Source of the DNA: Streptomyces huasconensis
GTDB taxonomy: Bacteria > Actinomycetota > Actinomycetes > Streptomycetales > Streptomycetaceae
Length of the DNA stretch: 40,054 nt
Assembly: GCA_004010275.1 (NCBI GenBank)
Contig: RBWT01000064.1
Location: 1 to 40,054 of the forward strand
Direction: 5' to 3'
Positions 18,101-25,491 of the stretch are shown here, piece after piece. The number at the start of each line of letters is the position of its first letter. The stretch's first letter is position 1. The notes beneath the pieces are model-generated. The model ran no database searches, was not told the origin of the DNA, and saw nothing but the letters and a program-made list of their open reading frames with translations. Position numbers and translations under genes: made by a program.

Positions 18101-18272
18101 CCGACAACGAGGCCCCCCGCGGATACAACGTTCCCATCAGGTAGCGCCGGTCGGGCGGGTCGACAAGGGTCTCGTCCTCGGCGACGGCCGGGCCGACCAA
18201 CTGCCGTCGCAGGTAGGCCACGAAGGCGTCCCGATGGTCGGAGAGCCGCGATTCGGAGTCGTTCGTGTTCAT
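15108..18272 (-). CDS. drmA: DrmA-type SF2 helicase (DISARM core component)
   Basis: A 1054-residue helicase matching DISARM DrmA. The N-terminal 420 residues hold no recognisable motif beyond LGFSFF near 97-102. Walker A is FPTGGGKT (433-440), motif II is QDELHLLAGPLGTTVGLYE (643 on), motif III is ASTATI, and the C-terminal RecA-like half has TNMLSVGVDVPRLGLMLMNG and EYIQATSRVGRR. A probable zinc insertion lies between motifs I and II: CPWC at 551-554 with a second cysteine pair near 582-587. ATG 18272 overlaps the upstream TGA by 4 bp. Length and motif order agree with DrmA. The operon lacks drmC (PLD family) and has no adenine methyltransferase or DrmD, so a classical complete DISARM is not present. 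Confidence 0.88.
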   Translation of the reverse strand: MNTNDSESRLSDHRDAFVAYLRRQLVGPAVAEDETLVDPPDRRYLMGTLYPRGASLSEHSQEDGEQAFAETAAGTGEEDGFADDPVAEANAWLPSSLGFSFFTNASHIEVSCAASRYVTARDGGRRSWKRQPRLSSQETISAGQSAPIGVLDGHGRLHVRWRPFGVGHLVTCVLANAHTEEESARKDRDLMLFQAELQATTLGGTILEYPSTRLNSRDEEEQELRVQYRHIMTRAVGHGCAVAWDEESDQVTSVRAQVMPQQVVEHIKPDGPKDLPVLNLAHLSQPGLSVEDFRIELHSFVVGYREWFERQQSEAKSLRPWAAAPAARILHRIETALDRMTSGVEALTATTQSGETAREAFRLANRAMALQMLHSRPELAGSRRSRTGEVLELTEPNGAYAWHPFQLAYFLLVVEGLMNPEHEDRATVDLIWFPTGGGKTEAYLLTACFEILWRRLRFGAAGGGTAVLSRYTLSLLTTQQFQRTATAICALEYIRSGHDGSLPRGLGEEPITIGLWVGKETTPNKISAAQDELDALKQMNEPDDRFLLERCPWCGTEIVPQRQGEERDFGIRADGITTSFFCPRDTCVFHEKLPVSVVDEQIYKEPPTFVLGTVDKFARLAWEREAGNLFGRSGKRAPSLVIQDELHLLAGPLGTTVGLYESAILELCSWGGTVPKVIASTATIRRSQDQIRSLYGRPAQLFPPPGTKAGHSYFASPDRDRPGRLYVGVMAQGHTASTSTVHVGAAALQAPKEVCDDDTLRDAYWTAVAYHNSLRELGRTVTIARDDIPARLEHLTKDEARRRTLNDDSVVELTSNIPRAAQPRLLERLGKTFKERGSVSFLATTNMLSVGVDVPRLGLMLMNGQPKTTSEYIQATSRVGRRHVPGLIVTLFRSTKPRDRSHYESFGVYHRSLYRHVEPTSVTPWSLPSRNRALHAVLTILVRHGIGLDAENKAGDILDHPDDVRRVRDLIVDHVRRADPEEAEASAAQLDFLIETWRQEAEIARGEGSRLYYQPQGRSHTSLLTDFGKQGGVWETAQSMRNVDRECLLAVRGA

Positions 18273-19885
18273 ACGAGGCGCCCCTCCCGGGTGAGCACGG
18301 TGACGCCCAAGTCCTTCAGCGTTCGGCGGGTACCGGGGCGGCAGGCGACCCACAGCTGGGCGCGTGCCCTGGTCCAGGCGACGTAGAGCGCGTCGAGACG
18401 GCCGTCGAGATGTTCGGGTTCGAGGTCGATCAGGCAGACCACGTGGCTCTCGTGGCCCTTGAAGTCGGAGACGGAGGACCAGGTGAGACGATGCTTCGTG
18501 CGGGTGGTCCCGACCACGTCCGCGAATCGTTCGATCTTGGCGGCTCGCCGCGACTGCCGGGCCGAACTCGACTCCCAATCGCCGGAGGCGGACAGCAACG
18601 TGATGTCCCGGGGCGAGACGCCGTCCTCTATCAACTCGTTCACGTAGGCGTCCAGCACTGCCGCTTCATCCTGCCCGTCCCGCACGTCCGCGAATCGGAC
18701 CGGCTCACCTTCCCCCGCTGATGCGACGCCCAGATCCGCTCCCGTGTAGAACTGCACCTGCTTCACGATCTGCACCGTGTTGCGGCAGTTGCGTTTCATG
18801 GGCCCGTACACGGATCCCAGTGAGCGCAGGTACTCCCAGGCGTCGCAATCGTAGGAGTCCGGGGTGAGTACCTGGTTGTTCTGGTCGAGCATGAAGATCC
18901 ACCGGCCTGAGGCGAGGCCACCCGAGACCAGGGCCTCCAGCACGCCAAGGCTTTCGAAGTCCATCAGGTCCTGTGCCTCGTCAACGATGAGTTGGTCGAA
19001 GGTGTGGTTTCGGACCTCGTCCAGTCGGTCGAAGGGCAGAACCGTGACCGCGTCGTGGTCGAGGATTCGGCGCATGTGGGTGGCCAACGTGGTGCTCGAA
19101 CAGGTGAACAGCACGTTGCCCCGAGCGGATTTGCGCCTGGCGGCCTCGGCGGCGAGAAAGGTCTTGCCGGTGCCCGCGCCTCCGGTCCAGATGAGACGCG
19201 GATTGCACTCCAACTCGTCCAGCCTGTCCAGTTGCTCCGTGGTGAGGCGCTCGAAGACGACGTCGAGATGGGTGAGACGGGACTGCAAATTGGGTACGAG
19301 ATCGAAATCCGGACGGATGGCTTCAAGCATCTTCTTGCGCAAGCCCGCCGGAACCGGGGTGCGGGCCCATCGGTTCGCCGCCGACCAGAAGCGAGTGGCC
19401 CTCTCGATGCCCTGTGCCAGACCGCGGCCCCCGTCGTAGGCGGTGGCGCCGAGGTACTGCTGGGGCTCGAACTCGGTGGTGCGGTCGAGGTCCACGTCCG
19501 GCGTGATCACGAGGTACCCACTGGGAACGCCGTGGCCGCGCAAGTCGCCGACCAGGGCACTGATCTCCCGGTCGAACTCGTGCATACCGCCACTCGCCTG
19601 GGCGAAGGGGCTCTCCTTGGGGCCCACTTCCCGGCCGGGTGGGCCGTAGTACCACTTCCCGTCGCGGTGGTGGACCGCGCCGCCCTTGACCTCGATGAAG
19701 AGCAGGATGTCGGGCATGATGACGACGAAGTCGATCTCCCCGACGCGCTTCTTGTGGTGTCGTGGGAGATGCACCGAGTGCAACGCGACACTGTGGTCGT
19801 CGTGAATCGCCTTGAGCGCCTCGAACACGCTTCGCTCAGCTTGACTCTTGGTGCTGCTCGAGATCTCGCTCGGAATGATTCGCAT
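18269..19885 (-). CDS. NERD-domain SF1 helicase, first gene of the DISARM-like operon
   Basis: A 538-residue protein with an N-terminal NERD (nuclease-related) domain followed by an SF1 helicase. NERD landmarks are AERSVFEALKAI, GEIDFVVIMPDILLFIEVKGG (49-69) with the acidic and Lys residues of the nuclease-like core, and a following WYYGPPGRE. The helicase has Walker A TGGAGTGKTFLAAEAA (234-249), Walker B LIVDEAQDL (299-307), a NCRNT motif, FKGHESHVVCLIDLE and VAWTRARAQLWVACR. ATG 19885 has a good GGGGAG site upstream. It lies divergently 106 bp from the sigma/GHKL gene. NERD may supply the cleavage that DrmC would provide elsewhere; that is inference. Confidence 0.87.
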   Translation of the reverse strand: MRIIPSEISSSTKSQAERSVFEALKAIHDDHSVALHSVHLPRHHKKRVGEIDFVVIMPDILLFIEVKGGAVHHRDGKWYYGPPGREVGPKESPFAQASGGMHEFDREISALVGDLRGHGVPSGYLVITPDVDLDRTTEFEPQQYLGATAYDGGRGLAQGIERATRFWSAANRWARTPVPAGLRKKMLEAIRPDFDLVPNLQSRLTHLDVVFERLTTEQLDRLDELECNPRLIWTGGAGTGKTFLAAEAARRKSARGNVLFTCSSTTLATHMRRILDHDAVTVLPFDRLDEVRNHTFDQLIVDEAQDLMDFESLGVLEALVSGGLASGRWIFMLDQNNQVLTPDSYDCDAWEYLRSLGSVYGPMKRNCRNTVQIVKQVQFYTGADLGVASAGEGEPVRFADVRDGQDEAAVLDAYVNELIEDGVSPRDITLLSASGDWESSSARQSRRAAKIERFADVVGTTRTKHRLTWSSVSDFKGHESHVVCLIDLEPEHLDGRLDALYVAWTRARAQLWVACRPGTRRTLKDLGVTVLTREGRLV

Positions 19886-19991
19886 CGACTCTCCCCATCG
19901 TCATGCCCTCAAGGGTTCAAAATACAGACTGCGGGGACCATGGGGCGCGGCCCCGGGTGAGGCAGTGCCGGCGGTGGCCGCCGGAGGAGTG
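19886..19991. promoter_or_regulatory. Divergent control region between the DISARM-like and sigma/GHKL operons
   Basis: The only non-coding DNA separating operons A and B. It contains an AT-rich patch (TTCAAAATACAG, about 19916-19927) in otherwise GC-rich DNA, next to CCCTCAAGGG (19907-19916). TATTTT on the minus strand fits an actinobacterial -10 pattern loosely; no clear -35 was identified. GGAGGAG at 19983-19989 is the likely ribosome-binding site for ATG 19992. Promoters for both operons must lie here or within the flanking starts. Confidence 0.5.
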
Positions 19992-22900
19992 ATGGACTAC
20001 GGCAGGAACAGTGGTGGAGCACAGGGGCGGGGGCTCGGTGATCGGGGAACGGGACGGTGCAGCCGGCAACCGGATGGAAGGGGCCGGTCGGGACTGCTCA
20101 TCGGACTCATGCGTCGCTTCACAGAGGAAGGGGTCGAACTTCACGCGGCCCTACGGCAGGTGATGAGGGCTGCGTGTCTTGACGCACAGGAGACTCAAGC
20201 CTTGTATGAAGCGGTTTCGGCGGCCGAGGCGGAGCACGAGGATGCGGAACCGGAACTGGCTGTCACGCAGGGTGTGGTTTCCCGCGACGACGCGGGTTTT
20301 CACGACCCCCATGACGACTTCGCTTCTGTCGAGGAGGAAGCGGAGCCCCCGGATCTCGATTCCCTCCGTGGCACGGTACGTGTGGAGGATCTGGAGGCGG
20401 CTCGCCGCGCAGCCCGGGCCGTGCTCCAGGCCGACCGAGAGCGACGCAACCCCGAGCGCCGTCTGCTGAGCGCGGAGCAAGAAGTAGGGCTCTGCCTCCT
20501 GTTCCGAGGCGACGGGAAGGTGTCCGATCCACTGCCTGACGACTACACCTCGACCCTTTCGCGGGAGAGTGAGGCGTACTGGGCATTTTCTGCCATGGTC
20601 AGTCACAACCAGCGGCTGGTGCACAAGATTCTTCAAGGCCTGGGGCACCATCCGGAGGGTCCTATGTACGAGGATCTGGCGCAGCACGGCATGATCGGCC
20701 TGGTCCGCGCCGTGGAGAAATTCGATGTTTCGCTCGGGTGCAAGTTTTCCACGTATGCAACTTGGTGGATTCGGCAGCGCATCACCAGAGCCGTGATCAA
20801 CGAGGGTGCACTGATCAGGCTTCCGGTGCACGTCTGGGTCGAATTGGAGAAGGTTCGGAAGGCGGAGCGGAGTTTTCTCGAACTCGACAAGAGACCTAAC
20901 CTGGATGATCTGTCTCTTGCGTGCGGAGTCAGCCCTGAAAAGGTGGACTCCTACTTGAAGTTGATCCGTCGAAGGGTCGTCTCGCTCGAACGTCCTGTCG
21001 GGGGAAACGGAACACTCGCGGATTTCGTTGTCGATGAATTTCGATCGGTGCCGGGACCCGAGCAAGCCCTCCGATTCGAGTTCGAACGCCAGGAACTGTT
21101 CCAGCTCTTCGATGCCTGCATGTTCACGGAGCGGGTTCGGAGAATAATGCTGCTGCGATACGGATTCGTTGATGGTGAGCCGTGGACGCTGGACGAGATC
21201 GGCAAAGAGTTCGGCGTCACAAGGGAGCGTATTCGACAGATCGAGAAGCATGCCTTGCAAGACATGCGGATTCACATGGGTTTGGACCAGGATAACCCGG
21301 TGGCGCGACGACGTCGTCTGAGGTCCGCTCAGGACATTGCCAGGCAGAAAATCGGGAGAGACGGGCCTCGCGATATGCGAGAGAGGCAGAAGGCGGAGGA
21401 GTTCGGCGATCCGTCGTCGAGCAGTACCTGCGGCCCGGGGACAGGGAGCAGCTTTGATGGAAGAGAGGAAGCGGTGGCCGCGAAGGGTACGGACTTCGGT
21501 CGTTGGCTGGCTGAACGGATGCACGGTTCCGAGATGGATGAAGGCGCACTGGCACACCGGCTGGGGGTCACCCGGGCTCTGGTCGACGCCTGGCTCGAAG
21601 GGCGCGCTGTGCCGCGCCCGGAACTCATGGCCGGAGTGCGGGAGGCGGTGGGGGGAGACGACGGGTGCCGCCGCGGTCCGGCCGCTGCTCCGGAGCGAGG
21701 GAAGCAGGACGTGGTGAGCCCGGCCGTCTGGTATCACCGTCCCGCACACGACGACGGGGGCCGGGAGTTCGGTAACGCGGCGGCCTTCGCGTTCGAGGCC
21801 GATCTGGAGGTGTTGGCCAGGGAGGCGACTCAGAACAGCCTGGACGAGCGCGACAGAAGGAACGACCGCCCGGTCAGGGTCCGATACACCCTGCACGAAT
21901 TGACCGGTGAAGCGCTGGCTCGGTTCCTGACCGCGATGCGTTGGGAGGACCTCTCTGCCCATTTCGAGGCGGCTGCCGAGCAGGACCAGAAGGTCGGACG
22001 CGTGATCCGGGCCGGCTTGCGTGAATTGCGCGAGAGGGGGCGGCTGGTGTTGCTGCGCGTGGACGACTTCAACGCCAACGGGCTGACCGGGGACGACTAT
22101 GAGGACGGCCGATTCGCCGCGGTCGTGCGACGCCAGCTCGACAGCCGCAAGACGGATGCGGCGGCGGGAGGTTCCTATGGGCTCGGTAAGGCCACCCTTT
22201 GGGCCACCAGTCGTCTGGGGCTCGTCCTCATCAACTCCACCCTCTCCGAGCCGCATGAGGGCCGTACGCAACGACGAGTGATCGGACGGCTCGATCTGCC
22301 CTGGCGGGAGGTGAAGGGTGAGAGGTTCGCGGGCCCGGCTTGGCTCGGGCAACCGGACGCGGAGGCGGAAAACACGGACGTGGTCCGCTCATGGTGGGCC
22401 GACGAGGAGACGGTCGAAAGCCTGTACCTCGGTAGGGAGGAGGCCGAGCCGGGCACCTCGTTCCTGATCGTCGGAGCGCACGACGTGGCCAGCCTCGCCG
22501 AGGCCGGCCCGGGGCATGAAGGTGACGCCGAGGAGGACGATGACAGTCTGGAACGTATGCACCGCAGACTGGCCGGCGCTCTGGGCCGCAACTTCTGGGC
22601 CGCGATGACAGCGGGCGGTGACCATCAGGCGTTGTTGGAGGCATCGGTGCGCACGCTGCGCAACGGTGTCGTACACGTAGCGGAAGAGCGCGTGGATCCG
22701 CGGGTGCACCAACCCGCACGCACTCGCGCCCTCGAGGCGTTCCTGAGCGGCACCACGGTGACCCGTCTCACCGAGGCAGGTCAGGTCGCGGTCACGACCG
22801 TCCCGTTGCGGGTCCCCGAGAGGGACGGCCTCCCCGGGACGGCCGGCGAGCACCGGGCGGTGTTGCTCCTGACCGAGGCAACGGACGCGGATGGGAAGAT

Positions 22901-23618
22901 CAACCAGGTCACCGCGATGCGCGGCAATCGCATGACTGTAAAGACGAGTTGGGTGCCCGGGCTGCCGGTGGGAACGAATCCGTTCCAGGCAGTGCTGCTC
23001 GCGGGCCGAGCAGCAGGGGACGATGCACCGTTCGCGGCCGAGGCCGAGGAGTTCCTGCGGGCCTCGGAGCCACCGGAGCACAACAAGTGGGCGCAGACCG
23101 ACGAGCTGCGGATGCGCTACTCGCCGTCGGCGTACCGCCGGATCGCGGCGTTGACCACGGAGACCAACAGGGCCGTGCACGAGCTCGTGGCGGTTCCGAA
23201 GGAGAAGCGGCCCGGTGGCACGAGCAAGGTGAGCAAGCGCCTCAAGATCACGGGCAAGGCTGCTGCCAGGAACAGGGCAGCGGCCGGCCCACCGAAACTG
23301 GATGACCTTGAGGCTGTGATCGACTCCTCCGGGGCCTGGCAGATCACTGCGGAGGTCAAGCTGCCCGGTGGGGGAGAGACCTGGCGCATGAACCCTGTCG
23401 CGAAGCTGGAGGTGCGGTCCGGCCCCCGCCCGGTGGTCGGATGGGCGGAACTCGTCGCGGTCAGCAACTGCGAACTCGCGGACGGCGTGCTGTGTTTCAG
23501 CCCCGGGGCGCGTCGAGCAGCCTTTCGCGGGGTGACGGATGTTTCCACACATCCGGTGCGTGCCGCTCTGTCCGGTCTGGTCGTCGAACTGCAGGAGAGC
23601 AAGGGGGGTGTCGCGTGA
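19992..23618 (+). CDS. Sigma-70 factor / Xre-like HTH / GHKL ATPase fusion protein
   Basis: One uninterrupted frame of about 1208 codons. ATG 19992 follows GGAGGAG; ATG 20109 is an alternative. A complete sigma-70 module occupies about 158-430: region 1.2 (LLSAEQEVGL), region 2 from 196 (NQRLVHKILQ, DLAQHGMIGLVRAVEKFD, FSTYATWWIRQRITRAV), region 3, the 3.2 finger (SLERPVGGNGTLADFVVDE), and region 4 (TLDEIGKEFGVTRERIRQIE). Residues contacting -10 and -35 DNA match housekeeping sigma. An Xre-like helix-turn-helix (about 500-555, MDEGALAHRLGVTRALVDAWL) follows a low-complexity linker. The GHKL ATPase starts near 576: EATQNSLDE (about 611), RVDDFNANGLTG (about 689) and GGSYGLGKATLW (about 726). 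The C-terminal 450 residues are unrecognised. GTG 21474, with GAGAGG upstream, could start a separate HTH-GHKL protein. A hidden frameshift removing a sigma stop cannot be excluded. Confidence 0.78.
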   Translation: MDYGRNSGGAQGRGLGDRGTGRCSRQPDGRGRSGLLIGLMRRFTEEGVELHAALRQVMRAACLDAQETQALYEAVSAAEAEHEDAEPELAVTQGVVSRDDAGFHDPHDDFASVEEEAEPPDLDSLRGTVRVEDLEAARRAARAVLQADRERRNPERRLLSAEQEVGLCLLFRGDGKVSDPLPDDYTSTLSRESEAYWAFSAMVSHNQRLVHKILQGLGHHPEGPMYEDLAQHGMIGLVRAVEKFDVSLGCKFSTYATWWIRQRITRAVINEGALIRLPVHVWVELEKVRKAERSFLELDKRPNLDDLSLACGVSPEKVDSYLKLIRRRVVSLERPVGGNGTLADFVVDEFRSVPGPEQALRFEFERQELFQLFDACMFTERVRRIMLLRYGFVDGEPWTLDEIGKEFGVTRERIRQIEKHALQDMRIHMGLDQDNPVARRRRLRSAQDIARQKIGRDGPRDMRERQKAEEFGDPSSSSTCGPGTGSSFDGREEAVAAKGTDFGRWLAERMHGSEMDEGALAHRLGVTRALVDAWLEGRAVPRPELMAGVREAVGGDDGCRRGPAAAPERGKQDVVSPAVWYHRPAHDDGGREFGNAAAFAFEADLEVLAREATQNSLDERDRRNDRPVRVRYTLHELTGEALARFLTAMRWEDLSAHFEAAAEQDQKVGRVIRAGLRELRERGRLVLLRVDDFNANGLTGDDYEDGRFAAVVRRQLDSRKTDAAAGGSYGLGKATLWATSRLGLVLINSTLSEPHEGRTQRRVIGRLDLPWREVKGERFAGPAWLGQPDAEAENTDVVRSWWADEETVESLYLGREEAEPGTSFLIVGAHDVASLAEAGPGHEGDAEEDDDSLERMHRRLAGALGRNFWAAMTAGGDHQALLEASVRTLRNGVVHVAEERVDPRVHQPARTRALEAFLSGTTVTRLTEAGQVAVTTVPLRVPERDGLPGTAGEHRAVLLLTEATDADGKINQVTAMRGNRMTVKTSWVPGLPVGTNPFQAVLLAGRAAGDDAPFAAEAEEFLRASEPPEHNKWAQTDELRMRYSPSAYRRIAALTTETNRAVHELVAVPKEKRPGGTSKVSKRLKITGKAAARNRAAAGPPKLDDLEAVIDSSGAWQITAEVKLPGGGETWRMNPVAKLEVRSGPRPVVGWAELVAVSNCELADGVLCFSPGARRAAFRGVTDVSTHPVRAALSGLVVELQESKGGVA

Positions 23619-24607
23619 GGGTCTACCCGTACCCCCGGCTGTCCGGCGCGGTGACGGCGAGGGTGACGGCCGTGCGGCTGCGTGGCCCAGGAGACACACG
23701 CGAGCAGTTGGACTCGAGAGGTTGTTCGGTCGTCGAGCAGGTAGTGGCCCTCGGTCTGGCGGAGCGCGACGACTGGCACACGGCACGGCTCTCGGTGGCC
23801 GCGACCGTACCGATCCGTGAGATCGAATCGAAGGGGCATTGGTCGGACGTCGAGGTTGTCGCGGTGCTCACCGAGGGCGCCACCAACGCTCGCACCGTGG
23901 CTCGACTCGCGCCGGGACCCGGCGGTGGCAGGGAATGGACCGGGGAGATCGAACTCAATCGGGACGACCACCTGGACCGCGTGTCCCTCGCCGTGCATGT
24001 GGTGGCCACGGTCGGGGGAACGGCAGGTCGGGTCATCGCCTCCACCGATCAGGATTGGGTGATCGACGTAACGGCCGACGCCCCGCTGAGGGAGCGTCGA
24101 CTCGATGTGAGCACTGTCAGTTTCGCCCGGGGCGCCGAATGGCTACGCGGGTTCCGGGAAGCTCCTTGGATCGTGGACACCTCGGGCCGCATGCCCACCG
24201 TCCGTCTGAACTCCGACTTCGAGGGCCTCGTAGCGCTCGTGGAGGGTACGGGCTCGAAGGTGGAGCGCGTTGTGGGGGAGATGGTCCTGGCCCAGATGTG
24301 CGCCGATGTGTGGACCGCTGTCTTTCATACCGCCATAGGAGATCTGGAGATCGAGGACGACGGGACGCCGCTGTTTCCTCCCGACTGGCGAGGTGCGGTG
24401 CTCCGCGAGATGCTTCCGGACATTTTCCCCGGACGGGCGGCGGAGGACGCTCTCCGGGAGGTGCACATCCGTCGCACCGGTGAGGGGAGCTGGGCGGACC
24501 TACAGCCCCGCATCCACTACGCCGCGGGGCGGCGGGCGGAAGTGCCCGGGACGCTGACCGCCACGGTCCGCGGCATCGAACGACTCGACCAGGAGACCCA
24601 CGCGTGA
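23615..24607 (+). CDS. Unrecognised 330-residue protein coupled to the sigma/GHKL gene
   Basis: No family is recognised. GTG 23615 overlaps the upstream TGA by 4 bp (GTGA), with AAGGGGGG about nine bases before it, so the start is secure. The first 150 residues look beta-rich (VRVYPYPRLSGAVTARVTAV, then LSVAATVPIREIE and VVATVGGTAGRVIASTDQDWV). The C-terminal part is more helical (FEGLVALVEGTGSKVERVVG, AQMCADVWTAVFHTAI). No membrane segment, signal peptide or nuclease motif is visible. Its fixed coupling to the GHKL ATPase suggests a partner subunit of that protein. It is followed by the DUF6339-like gene with another 4-bp overlap. Confidence 0.85.
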   Translation: MRVYPYPRLSGAVTARVTAVRLRGPGDTREQLDSRGCSVVEQVVALGLAERDDWHTARLSVAATVPIREIESKGHWSDVEVVAVLTEGATNARTVARLAPGPGGGREWTGEIELNRDDHLDRVSLAVHVVATVGGTAGRVIASTDQDWVIDVTADAPLRERRLDVSTVSFARGAEWLRGFREAPWIVDTSGRMPTVRLNSDFEGLVALVEGTGSKVERVVGEMVLAQMCADVWTAVFHTAIGDLEIEDDGTPLFPPDWRGAVLREMLPDIFPGRAAEDALREVHIRRTGEGSWADLQPRIHYAAGRRAEVPGTLTATVRGIERLDQETHA

Positions 24608-25491
24608 CTTCCCGTCCTGAGCACCTTCCCGAGCGGCTTGCCCTCATCTCCGACGTACAGGCGGCGGAATACATCTCCACCGGCCTGCTCGCAGGGCGGG
24701 AGGGCATACCGTCCATCGCGTTGAACAAGGTGGTGGAACCACTTCCGGACGACGATGCACGATGGCAGCTGCACCGGGTACGGGACCTGCTCGACGATGC
24801 CCTTAGCAAGTTCCGGGACGAGCGTCCCACGGCGGCGGATGCCTGGCTGGCGCCACGATTGCACGCGACACTTCGGTTGACCCGACGGGAAGCGGCGGAA
24901 AAGCGATTCTGGACCTATATGGCCCTCGGCGTGGCACCGGATTACGTGGTCTGGCGCCACCTCTCCGAGCCGAGGGCGGACGGCTCCCGTGGAGGTGTGG
25001 CCAGGGACAGGTTCGTCGGCGCCCACTACAAGCAGACATTTGCACGACTGTGGTGGGCGGCCGAACTGTTCCGTGACGGCCCGGACTACCGACCCGCTGT
25101 CGTGGCCTGTGGCAACCAGGACATGCTCAACTCCGCTCTGCGGCTGGACATCGTTGATCATCGCCCGACGGCTCTCGCCCTCGTCGGCCTCATGGAGAAA
25201 GGGAGCGTACGCACCGGTCGGGAGGTCAACGCACTCACACGCGCTGTCAACGCCGCCGCGGCGACGTTGATGTACGACGTCATCGCTCCGGACACCGAGC
25301 CCGACGGGGAGCCGTTGCGCGACTGGATCGCGGGGGCCGCATCAGCCCTCCCTGTTCCCCGGAACACTCTGCCCGAAGGGCCCGAGGAGGAGCGGGTGCC
25401 GGCCGACGCGGTACACGGCCTGATCGCTCACTTCGAGGAGCTGTTCGGGGACGCGGCGGTCAGGGGGCGGACTTCCGAGGAGCGGGATTGA
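24604..25491 (+). CDS. DUF6339-like protein, third gene of the sigma/GHKL operon
   Basis: A 295-residue soluble, mostly helical protein that I match to DUF6339 from memory of its layout: LALISDVQAAEYISTGLLAG at the start, ARLHATLRLTRREAAEKRFW (approximate), YMALGVAPDYVVWRHL, HYKQTFARLWWAAEL and NQDMLNSALRLDIVDHRPTA. GTG 24604 overlaps the preceding TGA by 4 bp. Function is unknown; such genes are found near GHKL ATPases and cytosine methyltransferases in actinomycete defence loci. Its last 32 bp overlap the end of the convergent methyltransferase gene at 25460. The family name is less certain than the gene itself. Confidence 0.82.
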   Translation: MTSRPEHLPERLALISDVQAAEYISTGLLAGREGIPSIALNKVVEPLPDDDARWQLHRVRDLLDDALSKFRDERPTAADAWLAPRLHATLRLTRREAAEKRFWTYMALGVAPDYVVWRHLSEPRADGSRGGVARDRFVGAHYKQTFARLWWAAELFRDGPDYRPAVVACGNQDMLNSALRLDIVDHRPTALALVGLMEKGSVRTGREVNALTRAVNAAAATLMYDVIAPDTEPDGEPLRDWIAGAASALPVPRNTLPEGPEEERVPADAVHGLIAHFEELFGDAAVRGRTSEERD

